Below are positions 41,044 through 50,324 of a stretch of DNA of 59,033 bases, one piece after another. The position numbers were made by a program, and so were the translations under genes. How positions within the stretch are numbered: the stretch's first letter is position 1; each line of letters begins with the position of its first letter. The notes under the pieces are model-generated. The model was given only the letters and a program-made list of their open reading frames with translations, was not told the DNA's origin and made no database searches. Source of the DNA: Planctomycetota bacterium (GTDB lineage: Bacteria > Planctomycetota > Phycisphaerae > FEN-1346); NCBI GenBank assembly GCA_030602705.1, contig JAUVZF010000015.1, positions 1 through 59,033 on the forward strand, written 5' to 3'.

Positions 41044-41433
41044 CTATTCCACCTTGACCTCGATTCGCCGGGGCTTGAGCCTCTCGGACCTGGGCAGCCT
41101 GAGCGTCAGGACGCCCTGCCGCAGGCCGGCCTCCATCTTCTCGGTGTCGTAGTCGGCCGGCAGTTGAAAGGCCCGGTAGAACTCGCCGGCCGTGAACTCC
41201 TTCAGGAGCACCTCGCCGCCAGCCTCGCTCTTCGCCCCCGGCTTGCCGCGGATCACCAGAACGTTGTCCTCGACGGTTACGGCCAGGCCGTCCGCCTTGA
41301 TGCCCGGCATCTCGGCGACCAGCGTCAGTTCGTCCGCTGTCTCGTACACGTCCGTGGCCGGCACGAAGTAACTCTCCGGCGGCTCGAGCGGATCGTGGTT
41401 CGTCTCAACCGCTACGTCAATTGGCTTGGTCAT
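41044..41433 (-). CDS. Hsp20/alpha-crystallin small heat-shock protein
   Basis: A 129-residue sHSP. VPATDVYETADELTLVAEMP, GIKADGLAVTVEDNVLVIRG, then GVLTLRLPRSERLKP and the tail RRIEVKV mark the alpha-crystallin fold. The upstream GGGAGG ribosome site is nine bases from the ATG. It is third in order from lon and shares the same direction as its neighbours. Confidence 0.87.
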   Translation of the reverse strand: MTKPIDVAVETNHDPLEPPESYFVPATDVYETADELTLVAEMPGIKADGLAVTVEDNVLVIRGKPGAKSEAGGEVLLKEFTAGEFYRAFQLPADYDTEKMEAGLRQGVLTLRLPRSERLKPRRIEVKVE

Positions 41434-41465
41434 GGTTCGTACCTCCCTGCCTGTGGCGCGCCGGG

Positions 41466-41921
41466 TTAGTCTCCGACGTGGACCTCGACGCGTTTCGGTT
41501 TCGCTTCCTCCGTTTTCGGGATGCGGACCGTCAGGATGCCGTCGGCGAGCGTTGCCTCCGTCCCGCTGCTGTCCACCGGAGCGGGCAGCGTGACCGCCCG
41601 GCTGAACCGGCCGGCGTCACGCTCCCGGCGGTGCAGCGTCACCTCTTCCTCCGGGACCGTGCTGGTGCGCGAGCCCGAAACGGTCAACTGATCACCGGTT
41701 ACGTACACCTCCAGGTCGGCCATTTCCAGCCCGGGGACCTCGCACTGCACCGTGTAGGCGTCGTCGGTCTCCCGGACGTTCGTGGGCGGATACACATAGC
41801 CGGCCCGTATGCGGCCGACCGGCTGGAAGTGCCGTCCGAAAACGGAATCGAACACGCGGTTCATTTCGCGCTGAAGTTGGGCGAAAGGTCCCGCTGCTGG
41901 TACCCATGCCTTCATAGCCAT
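41466..41921 (-). CDS. Hsp20/alpha-crystallin small heat-shock protein
   Basis: A 151-residue sHSP, first of the run. FAQLQREMNRVFDSVFGRHF is the N-terminal helix. YPPTNVRETDDAYTVQCEVP, GLEMADLEVYVTGDQLTVSG, then GILTVRIPKTEEAKPKRVEV form the fold. No CIRCE-type inverted repeat is seen upstream, so HrcA control is not supported; regulation is unknown. Confidence 0.88.
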   Translation of the reverse strand: MAMKAWVPAAGPFAQLQREMNRVFDSVFGRHFQPVGRIRAGYVYPPTNVRETDDAYTVQCEVPGLEMADLEVYVTGDQLTVSGSRTSTVPEEEVTLHRRERDAGRFSRAVTLPAPVDSSGTEATLADGILTVRIPKTEEAKPKRVEVHVGD

Positions 41922-42073
41922 GCCCGTTCTCCTTGCCTTGTCGTGCTTCCTTGTGCCTCCGCTTTACAAAATGCAAAGTCGATGCCAAACGCATGGCCGT
42001 TCCTGGGCGGCGACAGGGGGTTCTGTATGCCGTATGGGCGGTTTTGGCCTTGAAACCCTGCCATTCTGGCATA

Positions 42074-42152
42074 GGCAAAAAGGTTCCAGGATCCTTTTCC
42101 CTGAAGGGCCCGAAGGGTGCTACGCAGAAAAGGTTCCTGGAACCTTTTTGCC
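42074..42152. repeat. GGCAAAAAGGTTCC palindrome, full copy
   Basis: GGCAAAAAGGTTCCAGGATCC and its mirror GGTTCCTGGAACCTTTTTGCC form terminal inverted repeats around CCCTGAAGGGCCCGAAGGG. A half-copy lies at 12722-12765. It occupies the divergent space between the sHSP run and mnmG. Confidence 0.8.
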
Positions 42153-42182
42153 TGACCCGCCGCGCGAAGTGCGCCGCCCGGC

Positions 42183-42211
42183 TTGGTTGCCCCGGCCGAC
42201 GGGTGTATAAT
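42183..42211 (+). promoter_or_regulatory. Putative mnmG promoter
   Basis: TTGGTT (42183-42188), 17 bases, TATAAT (42206-42211). Transcription would begin near 42218, which excludes upstream start codons of mnmG and favours 42225 or 42249. Confidence 0.6.
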
Positions 42212-42248
42212 GCCGTCACCTGAGATGCGTCTGAGGGATGCGAGCCCT

Positions 42249-44072
42249 GTGGAAGAGCCGACCTTCGATATCGTGGTGGTGGGCGGCGGGCACGCCGGCT
42301 GCGAGTCGGCGCTGGCGGCGGCGCGGCTGGGGGCGCGAACCGCCCTCGTGACGATCCGCAAAGACCGCATCGCCGAGATGTCGTGCAACCCGGCGATCGG
42401 CGGGCTGGCAAAGGGCCAGATCGTCCGTGAAATCGATGCCCTCGGCGGCGAAATGGCACGTGTAGCCGACGCCGCCGCCATTCAGTACCGTCTCCTGAAC
42501 CGCAGCAAGGGGCCTGCCGTCCAAAGCCCGCGGGCACAGTGCGACCGCCGGGGTTACGCCCGCGCCATGCAGAAGGTACTCCAGCACCAGGAGAACCTGT
42601 CGATCATCGAGGACGCCGCCGCCGAGATCCTGACACACGGTGACCGTGTTGCCGGCGTCCGGTGTGAAAGCGGCCGCGCGTATCGCGCTCGCGCCGTTGT
42701 CCTGACGACCGGCACGTTTCTGCGAGGCATGCTCCACCTGGGCAGCCGGACGTGGTCCGGCGGGCGATTTGATGAGCCGGCGGCCGAGCGTCTCTCTGGC
42801 AGCCTCCAGCGGTTGGGCGTCCGCCTCGGCCGCCTCAAGACCGGCACGCCGCCGCGCGTGGACGGCCGCACACTCGACTACACTCGCCTGACCGAGCAAG
42901 CCAGCGATCCGGAACCCGTGCGGTTCGCCTTCGACTCGGGCGGCGAGCCGTTCGACGGCGTCTCGTGCTGGCTGACGCGGACGACGCCCGCCATACATGA
43001 GGCGATCCTCGCGAACCTCGACCGGTCGCCGCTGTATTCCGGCCAGATTACCTCCATCGGGCCGCGATACTGCCCGAGCATCGAGGTCAAGGTCGTCCGG
43101 TTCCCCGACCGGGACCATCACCTCGTGTTCCTGGAGCCCGAGGGACGCGACACCCACGTCGTGTACTGCAACGGTATCGCGACGAGCGTGCCCGAGGACG
43201 TTCAGGACCGAATCGTTCACGGCATCCCCGGCATGGAGGGGGCGAAGATCCTCCGGTACGGTTATGCGATTGAGTACGATTTCGTGCCGCCCACGCAGAC
43301 ACAGGCCACGCTGGAGTCGAAGGTCGTCTCCGGGCTCTACCTGGCCGGGCAGATCAACGGCACCAGCGGCTACGAAGAGGCGGCCGGGCAGGGTCTTTTG
43401 GCCGGCATCAACGCCGCACGGGCGCTGGCCGGCAGCGAGCCGGTCGTCCTGCGACGCGACCAGGCTTACATTGGCGTCCTTGTCGATGACCTCGTGACGA
43501 AGGGCACGGAAGAGCCGTACCGGATGTTTACGAGCCTAGCGGAGTACCGGCTGCTGCTGCGGCACGACAACGCCGACCGGCGTCTCGCGCCTGTCGGTCG
43601 AGAGGTCGGCCTCGTCTCGGACGCCGCGTGGTCGCGGGTCCGGGAAAAGGAGCGGCAGATCGCGTCGGCCCGGGCGGTGCTCCGGTGCGTGCGACGCGGC
43701 GGACGGACGCTCGATAGTCTGCTGCGGCGGCCGGAGGTCACGTGGCAGACGCTCGTGGGTGAGGCGCCGGACCTGGCGTTGCTCGACATCTCCGACGAGG
43801 CGGCCCGTCAGGTCGAGATCGAGACGAAGTACGCTGGGTACCTCTCGCGGCAGGAGGCGCAGGTGCAGCGGGCCCGTCGGATGGAGGACCGTCCGATGCC
43901 GCCCGACATGGATTACTCGCGGATTCCTCACCTTCGGACGGAGGCCCGCGAGAAACTGGCCCGCATCCGTCCGCGGTCGCTCGGCCAGGCCGGCCGCATC
44001 GCCGGCATCGGCCCCGCCGACCAGGCCATCTTAATGATTTACCTCGATGCCAGCAGTGCGCCGGCCCGGTAG
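42249..44072 (+). CDS. mnmG: tRNA U34 carboxymethylaminomethyl modification enzyme MnmG
   Basis: A 607-residue FAD protein (also GidA). [20 protein letters not shown] is the FAD motif at the start, followed by [19 protein letters not shown], the MnmG signatures [17 protein letters not shown] and [17 protein letters not shown]. The C-terminal helical region binds MnmE. It modifies the wobble uridine of tRNAs. The GTG at 42249 gives a family-like N-terminus and has GAGGG upstream; an ATG at 42225 is possible. Confidence 0.93.
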   Translation: MEEPTFDIVVVGGGHAGCESALAAARLGARTALVTIRKDRIAEMSCNPAIGGLAKGQIVREIDALGGEMARVADAAAIQYRLLNRSKGPAVQSPRAQCDRRGYARAMQKVLQHQENLSIIEDAAAEILTHGDRVAGVRCESGRAYRARAVVLTTGTFLRGMLHLGSRTWSGGRFDEPAAERLSGSLQRLGVRLGRLKTGTPPRVDGRTLDYTRLTEQASDPEPVRFAFDSGGEPFDGVSCWLTRTTPAIHEAILANLDRSPLYSGQITSIGPRYCPSIEVKVVRFPDRDHHLVFLEPEGRDTHVVYCNGIATSVPEDVQDRIVHGIPGMEGAKILRYGYAIEYDFVPPTQTQATLESKVVSGLYLAGQINGTSGYEEAAGQGLLAGINAARALAGSEPVVLRRDQAYIGVLVDDLVTKGTEEPYRMFTSLAEYRLLLRHDNADRRLAPVGREVGLVSDAAWSRVREKERQIASARAVLRCVRRGGRTLDSLLRRPEVTWQTLVGEAPDLALLDISDEAARQVEIETKYAGYLSRQEAQVQRARRMEDRPMPPDMDYSRIPHLRTEAREKLARIRPRSLGQAGRIAGIGPADQAILMIYLDASSAPAR

Positions 44073-44242
44073 CGCGGGTGCGGGAGACGTCTCTTGCCAA
44101 GGTGTCGCCGCAGACGGCGCGGCGCGGGCCGGTTTCCTTGAAGCACGTGCTTCTTCTGCGCCGATATGACCTTTGCGCGGGGATGGGACCGGCGGTGACG
44201 TGTGCTGCTGCGTGCGGTCCCCTATTCTGCGAGGGGTGAGAA

Positions 44243-44584
44243 ATGCTTCACGTTCAGAATCGGCGCCGGCACGAGCGGGTGTCATTCACTTGTCCGGTCG
44301 TGCTGAAGGACAAGACCGGCAGGGTTATTTTCAAGGGGCGGTCGGCGGACCTGACGCCGTGCGGTGTGAAGGTGGTCGGCCCGCCGCCGGCGGCGGTCTC
44401 GGAAGGGCTGAACGTGTGGCTGGAAATGAAGGTTCCGAACCCGCGTCCGAACGGGCCGCGGAACCGTGTGGTCAAGCAGCGCGGCTACATCCGCCGCATC
44501 ACGGATATGGGCGACTGGAAGAGCGTCATCGTCGTCATCACCGAGAACGATCTCTCGAAGAGTGTCTCGCCGTCTTGTCTGTGA
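44243..44584 (+). CDS. PilZ-like domain protein
   Basis: A 113-residue protein consisting of one PilZ-like fold. NRRRHERVSFTCPVVL at the N-terminus provides the RxxxR motif of c-di-GMP-binding PilZ domains. SADLTPCGVKVVG approximates the second (D/N)xSxxG motif, with Thr for Ser. It may sense c-di-GMP. It is isolated from obvious motility or secretion genes on its strand, although the pseudopilin operon lies just beyond. Confidence 0.72.
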   Translation: MLHVQNRRRHERVSFTCPVVLKDKTGRVIFKGRSADLTPCGVKVVGPPPAAVSEGLNVWLEMKVPNPRPNGPRNRVVKQRGYIRRITDMGDWKSVIVVITENDLSKSVSPSCL

Positions 44585-44593
44585 GGCTGGCCG

Positions 44594-47116
44594 CTACAGG
44601 CGCCCAAGTAGCCGAAGGATTACCTGAAGGACTACCACCGCCGCGGCCGCCCAGACGAAGTGGATGCCCACCGGTTTGTAGCCTCTCACCTGGATTCGTT
44701 CGACGGCCTGGATGAGCGAGCCGGGCGAGGTGTGGACCTGTCCTCCCCCCGCCTTGACGATGGCCGCCAGTTTCGCCCGGTCCACGCCAAGGTGCTCGAA
44801 CTCCCGTGGCGGACGGCCCGGCGCCGACAGGGAAACCGCTGCGCCGGAGTCATCGCGGCGGTGGACGACAACGACCGCGCCGCCCGCCCCGACCTTACCC
44901 TCGTGGATTCCCGGCGCCCTCTGCCGCAGGATGAGGGGCGGCAGGTCTTCGGAAGAGTCACCGAGCAGCGTTGCGACGAACCGCGCTGAGGACCGGCCGA
45001 CGGCGCCGCTGCGCTCCTTGACACGGACCAACCATGCGTCGCCGTGGCGAACCAGGCGGGCCGACCAGTCGGTCGGCACGGTCGTGGCGGAGAGCCACGC
45101 CAGCAGCGGCGTGAAATGCGACGGTGCCGCTTCTTCGCTCAGCCACTCCTCGCCCCCCGCCCCGACGGGCCACGGCATGGCCGCGACCTTCCCAAGGCCG
45201 CGCCGCCAGGACGCGAGCAGCGGCGAAGCGTCGGTCTCGCCTTCGCGCGGGCCGGTCGGCCCGGGCCGCCCTGGCGGGCCGGTGACCCAGTGCAGGTCCG
45301 CGCCTTGCTTGGCCCGGGTGACGTTGTGGGCCGGGACGGGCGGAAGCGCCGGCGCAGTCGTTTTCCAGATGGGCTGCGGCCGGGCCCACACGGCTGCGCG
45401 GATGACCTTGTGCAGCCCCTCGCCGCGCGCAAACGCCATGTCCTTGAGAAACGTTTCGGCCAAGCGGCCGAGATCGCCGCCCGCGTAGAGGCGTCCGCCG
45501 GTCTCACGTGCCAGGCGGCCGAGGTGATCGCGCTGGGCGTCGGCCCCCGTCGCGACGGCGCTGGCGCTTACGCGGCGGCGGCGGCAAAGGCGGGTCAGGC
45601 GGGCCACGTCGAAGTCCTCGCTTCGACCATCGCTCAGCAGCATAAGGTGACGGACCTTTGTGTCGCCTTCTTTGAGCGGAGAGAAGAGGTCGGCGGCCGC
45701 CTCGACGGCGGGGGTGATTCGCGTGCCGCCGCCCGCCTGGATGGCCACCAGCCGTGCCCGCAGGTCGTCCCACTTGGCGGCCGGCGCGAGCGGCGAGACG
45801 ACGCGGGGCTCGCCGGCAAAAGCGACGATGCCGATGCGGTCGGCATCGGCCAGGGCCGGCCGAAGCGCCAGCACCGCCTGCTTCGCGAGGGCGAGTTTGC
45901 GGACGCCACCGACCGTCTCGTTCATCGAACCGCTCGCGTCTACGACGAGGACCATGTCAAGCGGCGGCCGCTCGCCCGTGCGGCTGCTGACGGGCAGAAT
46001 GTCTTCGAGCGGCGACTCGGCGTAGCCGCCGGCGGCAAAGGCCGCGTCGCCGCCCAGGACGAGGAGCCCCAGCCCGCCGTCCGTGACGCGGCGGGCCAGG
46101 ATGCGGCAGGCTCGCGTGCCGAGCGTCCAGGCCGATACGTTGTCGAGAACCACGACCGAGGCGCCTGCGACGGTGACCCCTGAGGCGGCGGAAACGGTCC
46201 GCAGCCGGGCGTAGGCAGGAGCGTTCCTGGCGAGGATGGTCGCGAGCGGAGCGGGCTCATCCGGGCCGTGGACGTAGAGGATCTCCTGTGGCCGGCCAAC
46301 TTGCACGGCGCACGACGCCCGGTCGTTCTCGGAGCAGCAGTCGTCGGACGCGCGGACCTCGGCGTCGTAGCGGTACAGGCCAGGGGGCAGGGCGGCGTCG
46401 TCAAAGAGCACGACGACGCCCGCGACGGGATCGACCGTCACCCGGCGGCGCCAGGTTCGCTCCGGCCGCTCGCCGGCGGCCGGACGCGCGAGGACGACCT
46501 GCGCATTAACCCGGACGGTCGAGGCGAGTTGGACCCGAACGCGGACGGGTCGGCCGGGGACCACCTCGCCCACAGGCGCCAGTGAGGTAATCGCGACGTC
46601 GCGCGGACGCAGGTCGGGCATGATGGCGTGGACCTGGATGCCCGCGGCGGCCAGGCGAGTGGCGGCGGCAACGGCGTCGCCGTGCGTCTGGCGGGCGTCG
46701 GTGTAAAGCAGGAGGATGCCTGGTGCGTCGGGCAGTGCCCGTGCGGCTGCCTCGATGCCGCGCTCGATATTCGTCCCGGCGCTGTCCGTGAAGGGGTGCA
46801 GGATGACCTGTCCGAGTGGCAGGGCGGCGGTCCACGGGGCGAGGGTCTCGGTGGGGGATTCCTTGCCGGCGGCCGCCGACATGCTGCCGGAGACGTCGTG
46901 GGCGAGAACGACCGGACAGACACCTTCGCGCGAGACGCGAACCGATGGTCCGGCCAATGCCGCCGCCAGCAGAGCGGCCGCGAGGCAGGCCAGGGCGGCG
47001 CGGACCGGCGCACCGTCGCGACGCCGGCCGGACGCGAGCACGGCATGCAGGATAAGTGCCCAGAGCGGCAGCAGGCCGGCGAGCACCCACGGGCTGGCCA
47101 GACGCACGAGGTCCAT
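44594..47116 (-). CDS. Membrane protein with two VWA domains
   Basis: An 840-residue protein. Two N-terminal membrane helices (about 8-28 and 40-58) are followed by a VWA domain with DVSGSMSA (about 75) and a beta-sandwich region. A second VWA domain then shows the MIDAS pattern DASGSMNE (about 385), GGTRITPAVE and LMLLSDGRSE. A final membrane helix (about 818-836) ends the protein. The architecture resembles planctomycete BatA/CoxE-like proteins with a glutamine-amidotransferase-type middle. It is directly downstream of the GspK-like gene with 48 bases between them. Role unknown; probably cell-envelope assembly or protein interaction. Confidence 0.75.
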   Translation of the reverse strand: MDLVRLASPWVLAGLLPLWALILHAVLASGRRRDGAPVRAALACLAAALLAAALAGPSVRVSREGVCPVVLAHDVSGSMSAAAGKESPTETLAPWTAALPLGQVILHPFTDSAGTNIERGIEAAARALPDAPGILLLYTDARQTHGDAVAAATRLAAAGIQVHAIMPDLRPRDVAITSLAPVGEVVPGRPVRVRVQLASTVRVNAQVVLARPAAGERPERTWRRRVTVDPVAGVVVLFDDAALPPGLYRYDAEVRASDDCCSENDRASCAVQVGRPQEILYVHGPDEPAPLATILARNAPAYARLRTVSAASGVTVAGASVVVLDNVSAWTLGTRACRILARRVTDGGLGLLVLGGDAAFAAGGYAESPLEDILPVSSRTGERPPLDMVLVVDASGSMNETVGGVRKLALAKQAVLALRPALADADRIGIVAFAGEPRVVSPLAPAAKWDDLRARLVAIQAGGGTRITPAVEAAADLFSPLKEGDTKVRHLMLLSDGRSEDFDVARLTRLCRRRRVSASAVATGADAQRDHLGRLARETGGRLYAGGDLGRLAETFLKDMAFARGEGLHKVIRAAVWARPQPIWKTTAPALPPVPAHNVTRAKQGADLHWVTGPPGRPGPTGPREGETDASPLLASWRRGLGKVAAMPWPVGAGGEEWLSEEAAPSHFTPLLAWLSATTVPTDWSARLVRHGDAWLVRVKERSGAVGRSSARFVATLLGDSSEDLPPLILRQRAPGIHEGKVGAGGAVVVVHRRDDSGAAVSLSAPGRPPREFEHLGVDRAKLAAIVKAGGGQVHTSPGSLIQAVERIQVRGYKPVGIHFVWAAAAVVVLQVILRLLGRL

Positions 47117-47164
47117 GAGTGTGATTATAGGCGGGACTCGCTCAGGATGACAAGATAACAGGGC

Positions 47165-50110
47165 TCAGTTGAGCCACTGGAAATTCAGGATGCGCGGGCG
47201 GATGAAGTTCGGGTTGCGGCCGCGGGGGCCGGGGAAGTATGCGAGGCACGGGCTGCGGTCCACCAGGGCCCAGAACCGCCGCCGCCGCATGACCTTGAAT
47301 TCCGTCTGGTTCGGCGGCCTACCCTGAATGAGGCCGTACTCGATCGTGCCGTAGATGGAGAACGTGTCGCTGCGAAGGGTGGCGATATTCGATATCCGCG
47401 TGAAGGCGAGGTCGCGTTGCTGGAGTTCACTCGTGGCGTCAGGCTGGTTGACGTCGTGTTCTGCTGCGTCGAGGTAGTCTTTGAATACCTCAACCGGGCT
47501 GTACATGGGCTCGCGGTCAGTGTCAGCGCGTCTGGTCCTCACGGCAACCACGAAATTCTCCGCTGACATGCCTGCGTCCGGCAGCCCCACGCCCTTGGCG
47601 AGTGCCCTGAGCGTGTCTTCGGTGGCGGTGTGGAGGTTGATCTTTCCGGCGACCCTGAGTTCGGGTCCGCCGAAACGGCCAACGCCTTCCTCGCCGCCCG
47701 CGCGTTGACCGGGGCTCAGGCCTCTGTCGGGGGGGGGGTCCTGGTTCCAGCCAGGAGGTGCAGGGTCGTGTTCGATATCATCGACACTGCCGTCGCCGTC
47801 GTTGTCGAGTTTGTCGAGCCACGGCCCGCCTACGCAGAAGACGTTTGCGGCGTTCATGCGGCTGTGGTTGCCGGGGGTGGGGAGATTGGTGTCGTTCCAG
47901 TCGAATTTCAGTTTTTTTTCCTCGTCGATAGGATCAAGGTCTTGCTCCTCAATTCTTTTGGCGGCCCTGGCGACCCTCGTGACCCATGGCCAGAAGAAGT
48001 GTTTATTTTCCTCGCCCTGCACGTCCTGTAGGTCTTTCAGCGTGGGGCAGAGGACCTGGTTGAGGTCGCCGACGCGGGCGAAGGCTCGGAACGGATGCTC
48101 GGTACCGGTATCGCCATTCCGCTCAACGTCCTGCATCGGGTATGGGGGCAGGCCCTTTTCGTGCAGGTGCGGGCAGAGTCGGCTCCCGACGGAGCGTAGA
48201 AACCAGATTGGGATCGCACCGAGCGGCTTGTCGGCGAAAGCGAACTTAGTGATGTCCCCTGCCCCGTCTTTCCAATCGCCGATGTAAACCACCCAAATGC
48301 TCTCCTCGGGGGGGGGCGATGCCTCTCCTTCTTGGGGGGGGCGCTTCTCTCTCTCGCGGTGGATCATGCGCCACCTCGATTCGGTCCTCGAGTTAGGCAT
48401 GTCGTCCGTGCAAATCTTGGCCAGCACGGATGCGTCAATCTCGTCGAGGATCGCGCCGGCGGCCCCAAGTTGTATCTTGTCGAGTTTGGCGGTATAGAGT
48501 TCGAACTGATTCGTCACTTCGTCCTTCTCGGTCGTCAACTCGGCTGTATAGACCCACGGGTTGCCTTCGGGGTTCCAGGGCATCACGTCTTCCTCGGGAA
48601 ACATCTTGTCAAAGTCTATGTTCTGGGCCTCCTGTTTCGCAATGGGCTTCAGTTGGACGTTCTCGACTCTGAGACCGGCCATGTCACCGTAGAAGTTGCC
48701 GGGCCAGGGGCTGATGATCTGGACTTTGATCGTCCACTTTATGGACGTGGTCTCGCCGCTCGCATCGACTTCCGGCTTTCTGGCGACCTCGATCTTGCTG
48801 AAGATGGGCTGTGGGGCCGCCCCGACCTCGCCGCTCGTGCCGGGGCAACTCGTGATGGGGTCCTTGTCGGGGTCGTTGCTGCCGTCGCGGAAGGCGTCGA
48901 TGTTGGCGACGAACTGGTTCCGAAGTTTGCGCCCGTCCTCCGTGTTGGGGAAGACGTAGCCGTGCTTCAGGGCCTTTCTGATCTCGGCGGGCTCGTCGAG
49001 GTTCAGGTCGATCTTGCGCGGGGACCAGTCTGTGGTCTGCAGCGCGGCGTCCGCCGTTTCTTTGGGCAGCGAAGAGGCGACGTTGATCGTGTTTCCGGTT
49101 GGGTCCTCGTAGTCGGGTCGCACCTCGCTGGTCCAACTGACGGTTGTCAGGCTGAGGCGCTTCCGGGCTTTCGCGGTGGTGGCCGTGTCGGGCGCGGAAT
49201 TCAGGCTACCGCCGCCGAATCTCTCCAGGCGGCTCCGGAAATGCGTGCCGATGAGGCGCCTCAGTTCAAACTCCTCGTCCAGTGTGAACGGTTTATCGCC
49301 GTAGCGGCCGGGGTTCTCGACGACGGCCTCGTAGAGACGGTTGTTGTACGGCCCGTTGCTCGCTCGCCACAAGCCGGGCACGTTGCCGCCACCGGTGCCC
49401 AGGAGTCTGGCGACGTCGAAGCCGAAATGCTGCGGGTCCACGTCGCTGACGAAGTAACCGTACCTTTCGCACTCCCCGACGCTGTCGTCGCTTCTTCCGT
49501 GGGCATTCAGGTTGGTCATGGCCCCGTGGTCCAGGACGGTGACGCTGACGCGGATGAGGCCGACGTCGAACGGTAACGACAGGTCGGGGTTCCAGACGCC
49601 GTGCCCGTTGCCCGTCGTGTACGGCCGGACCTGGCCGGACGTCGGCCAGCCGAGGTTGTTGGGTCGCTCGCCCTGTGGCGTACCAGGGTAGCCCCAACTG
49701 GTCAGGCCGTAGTGGGTGCCGCCCTGGTTGCCGTAGGAGAAGTGGCCGGTGGCGGGAATCGACTCGCCGTTCGGCGTGGTCGACAGCCAGGGGTCGTATT
49801 CGAGCCTCGGGCAATCGAAAGGCTCGTTTCGGGCCAGTGGCACCTCCTCGCCGGCCCCGCCGTTCTGGTTGGTCAGAAGACGGTCGTGGTAGAATTCGGT
49901 CTTGGGGTCGTAGTACCAGAGGTCCTGGATGAGGTGGTGGCAGACGTAGTCCACGGCGCCGTCGGCAGCCAGCATGAACTGGCTCTGGAGGGCGAAGTTG
50001 GCGGCTGTGCGGCGGTCGATGCTGCTCATCGTCACGAACGTGAGGCCCACGACCGCCAGGATGGCGAGCAGGCCAAGGACGACGATCAGAACCGAGCCTG
50101 GTGACCTCAT
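47165..50110 (-). CDS. GspK-like minor pseudopilin, very long
   Basis: A 981-residue protein. The N-terminal helix SVLIVVLGLLAILAVVGLTF with SSIDRRTAANFALQSQ matches GspK, and the C-terminal GKINLHTATEDTLRALAK (about 840) is the SAM/HhH-like domain of GspK. Ordinary GspK has about 300-350 residues, so about 600 residues are inserted. A DNDGDGSVDDIEHD calcium-type loop (about 790) resembles an EF-hand or thrombospondin type-3 motif. The ATG at 50110 has AAGGAG upstream. With the two upstream genes it forms a GspI-J-K set. Confidence 0.75.
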   Translation of the reverse strand: MRSPGSVLIVVLGLLAILAVVGLTFVTMSSIDRRTAANFALQSQFMLAADGAVDYVCHHLIQDLWYYDPKTEFYHDRLLTNQNGGAGEEVPLARNEPFDCPRLEYDPWLSTTPNGESIPATGHFSYGNQGGTHYGLTSWGYPGTPQGERPNNLGWPTSGQVRPYTTGNGHGVWNPDLSLPFDVGLIRVSVTVLDHGAMTNLNAHGRSDDSVGECERYGYFVSDVDPQHFGFDVARLLGTGGGNVPGLWRASNGPYNNRLYEAVVENPGRYGDKPFTLDEEFELRRLIGTHFRSRLERFGGGSLNSAPDTATTAKARKRLSLTTVSWTSEVRPDYEDPTGNTINVASSLPKETADAALQTTDWSPRKIDLNLDEPAEIRKALKHGYVFPNTEDGRKLRNQFVANIDAFRDGSNDPDKDPITSCPGTSGEVGAAPQPIFSKIEVARKPEVDASGETTSIKWTIKVQIISPWPGNFYGDMAGLRVENVQLKPIAKQEAQNIDFDKMFPEEDVMPWNPEGNPWVYTAELTTEKDEVTNQFELYTAKLDKIQLGAAGAILDEIDASVLAKICTDDMPNSRTESRWRMIHREREKRPPQEGEASPPPEESIWVVYIGDWKDGAGDITKFAFADKPLGAIPIWFLRSVGSRLCPHLHEKGLPPYPMQDVERNGDTGTEHPFRAFARVGDLNQVLCPTLKDLQDVQGEENKHFFWPWVTRVARAAKRIEEQDLDPIDEEKKLKFDWNDTNLPTPGNHSRMNAANVFCVGGPWLDKLDNDGDGSVDDIEHDPAPPGWNQDPPPDRGLSPGQRAGGEEGVGRFGGPELRVAGKINLHTATEDTLRALAKGVGLPDAGMSAENFVVAVRTRRADTDREPMYSPVEVFKDYLDAAEHDVNQPDATSELQQRDLAFTRISNIATLRSDTFSIYGTIEYGLIQGRPPNQTEFKVMRRRRFWALVDRSPCLAYFPGPRGRNPNFIRPRILNFQWLN

Positions 50111-50140
50111 GGGTTCTCCTTGCCGGCGCATGCTGCATGA

Positions 50141-50317
50141 ATGCCTAATGACTAATGACTAATGACTAATGCCTAATGACTAATGACTAATGAAAAGGCA
50201 ATGACGAATGACGAATAGCCTGGGACGATGGAGAGCGTTGGCGGCGTTTCACGGTTATTCGTCATTGTTGTTTCGTCATCCATTAGTCATTAGTCATTAG
50301 TCATTAGACATTAGTCA
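50141..50317. repeat. Heptad repeat forming a large imperfect palindrome
   Basis: Left arm 50141-50220 has runs of TAATGAC; right arm 50253-50317 has the mirrored run of GTCATTA. Together with AATGACGAAT blocks they could pair as a stem of over 60 bases around a loop of about 30. It is AT-rich against a GC-rich genome and sits between the J-like and K-like genes, so it may attenuate transcription or end it. Confidence 0.85.
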
Positions 50318-50324
50318 TTTTCCG

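Noticed and set aside
41922-42182. CIRCE/HrcA operator upstream of the small heat-shock genes
   Set aside because: No TTAGCACTC/GAGTGCTAA inverted repeat is present; the palindrome here belongs to the GGTTCC repeat family.
50141-50317. CRISPR array
   Set aside because: The seven-base units are contiguous and form a palindrome; there are no unique spacers and no cas genes.
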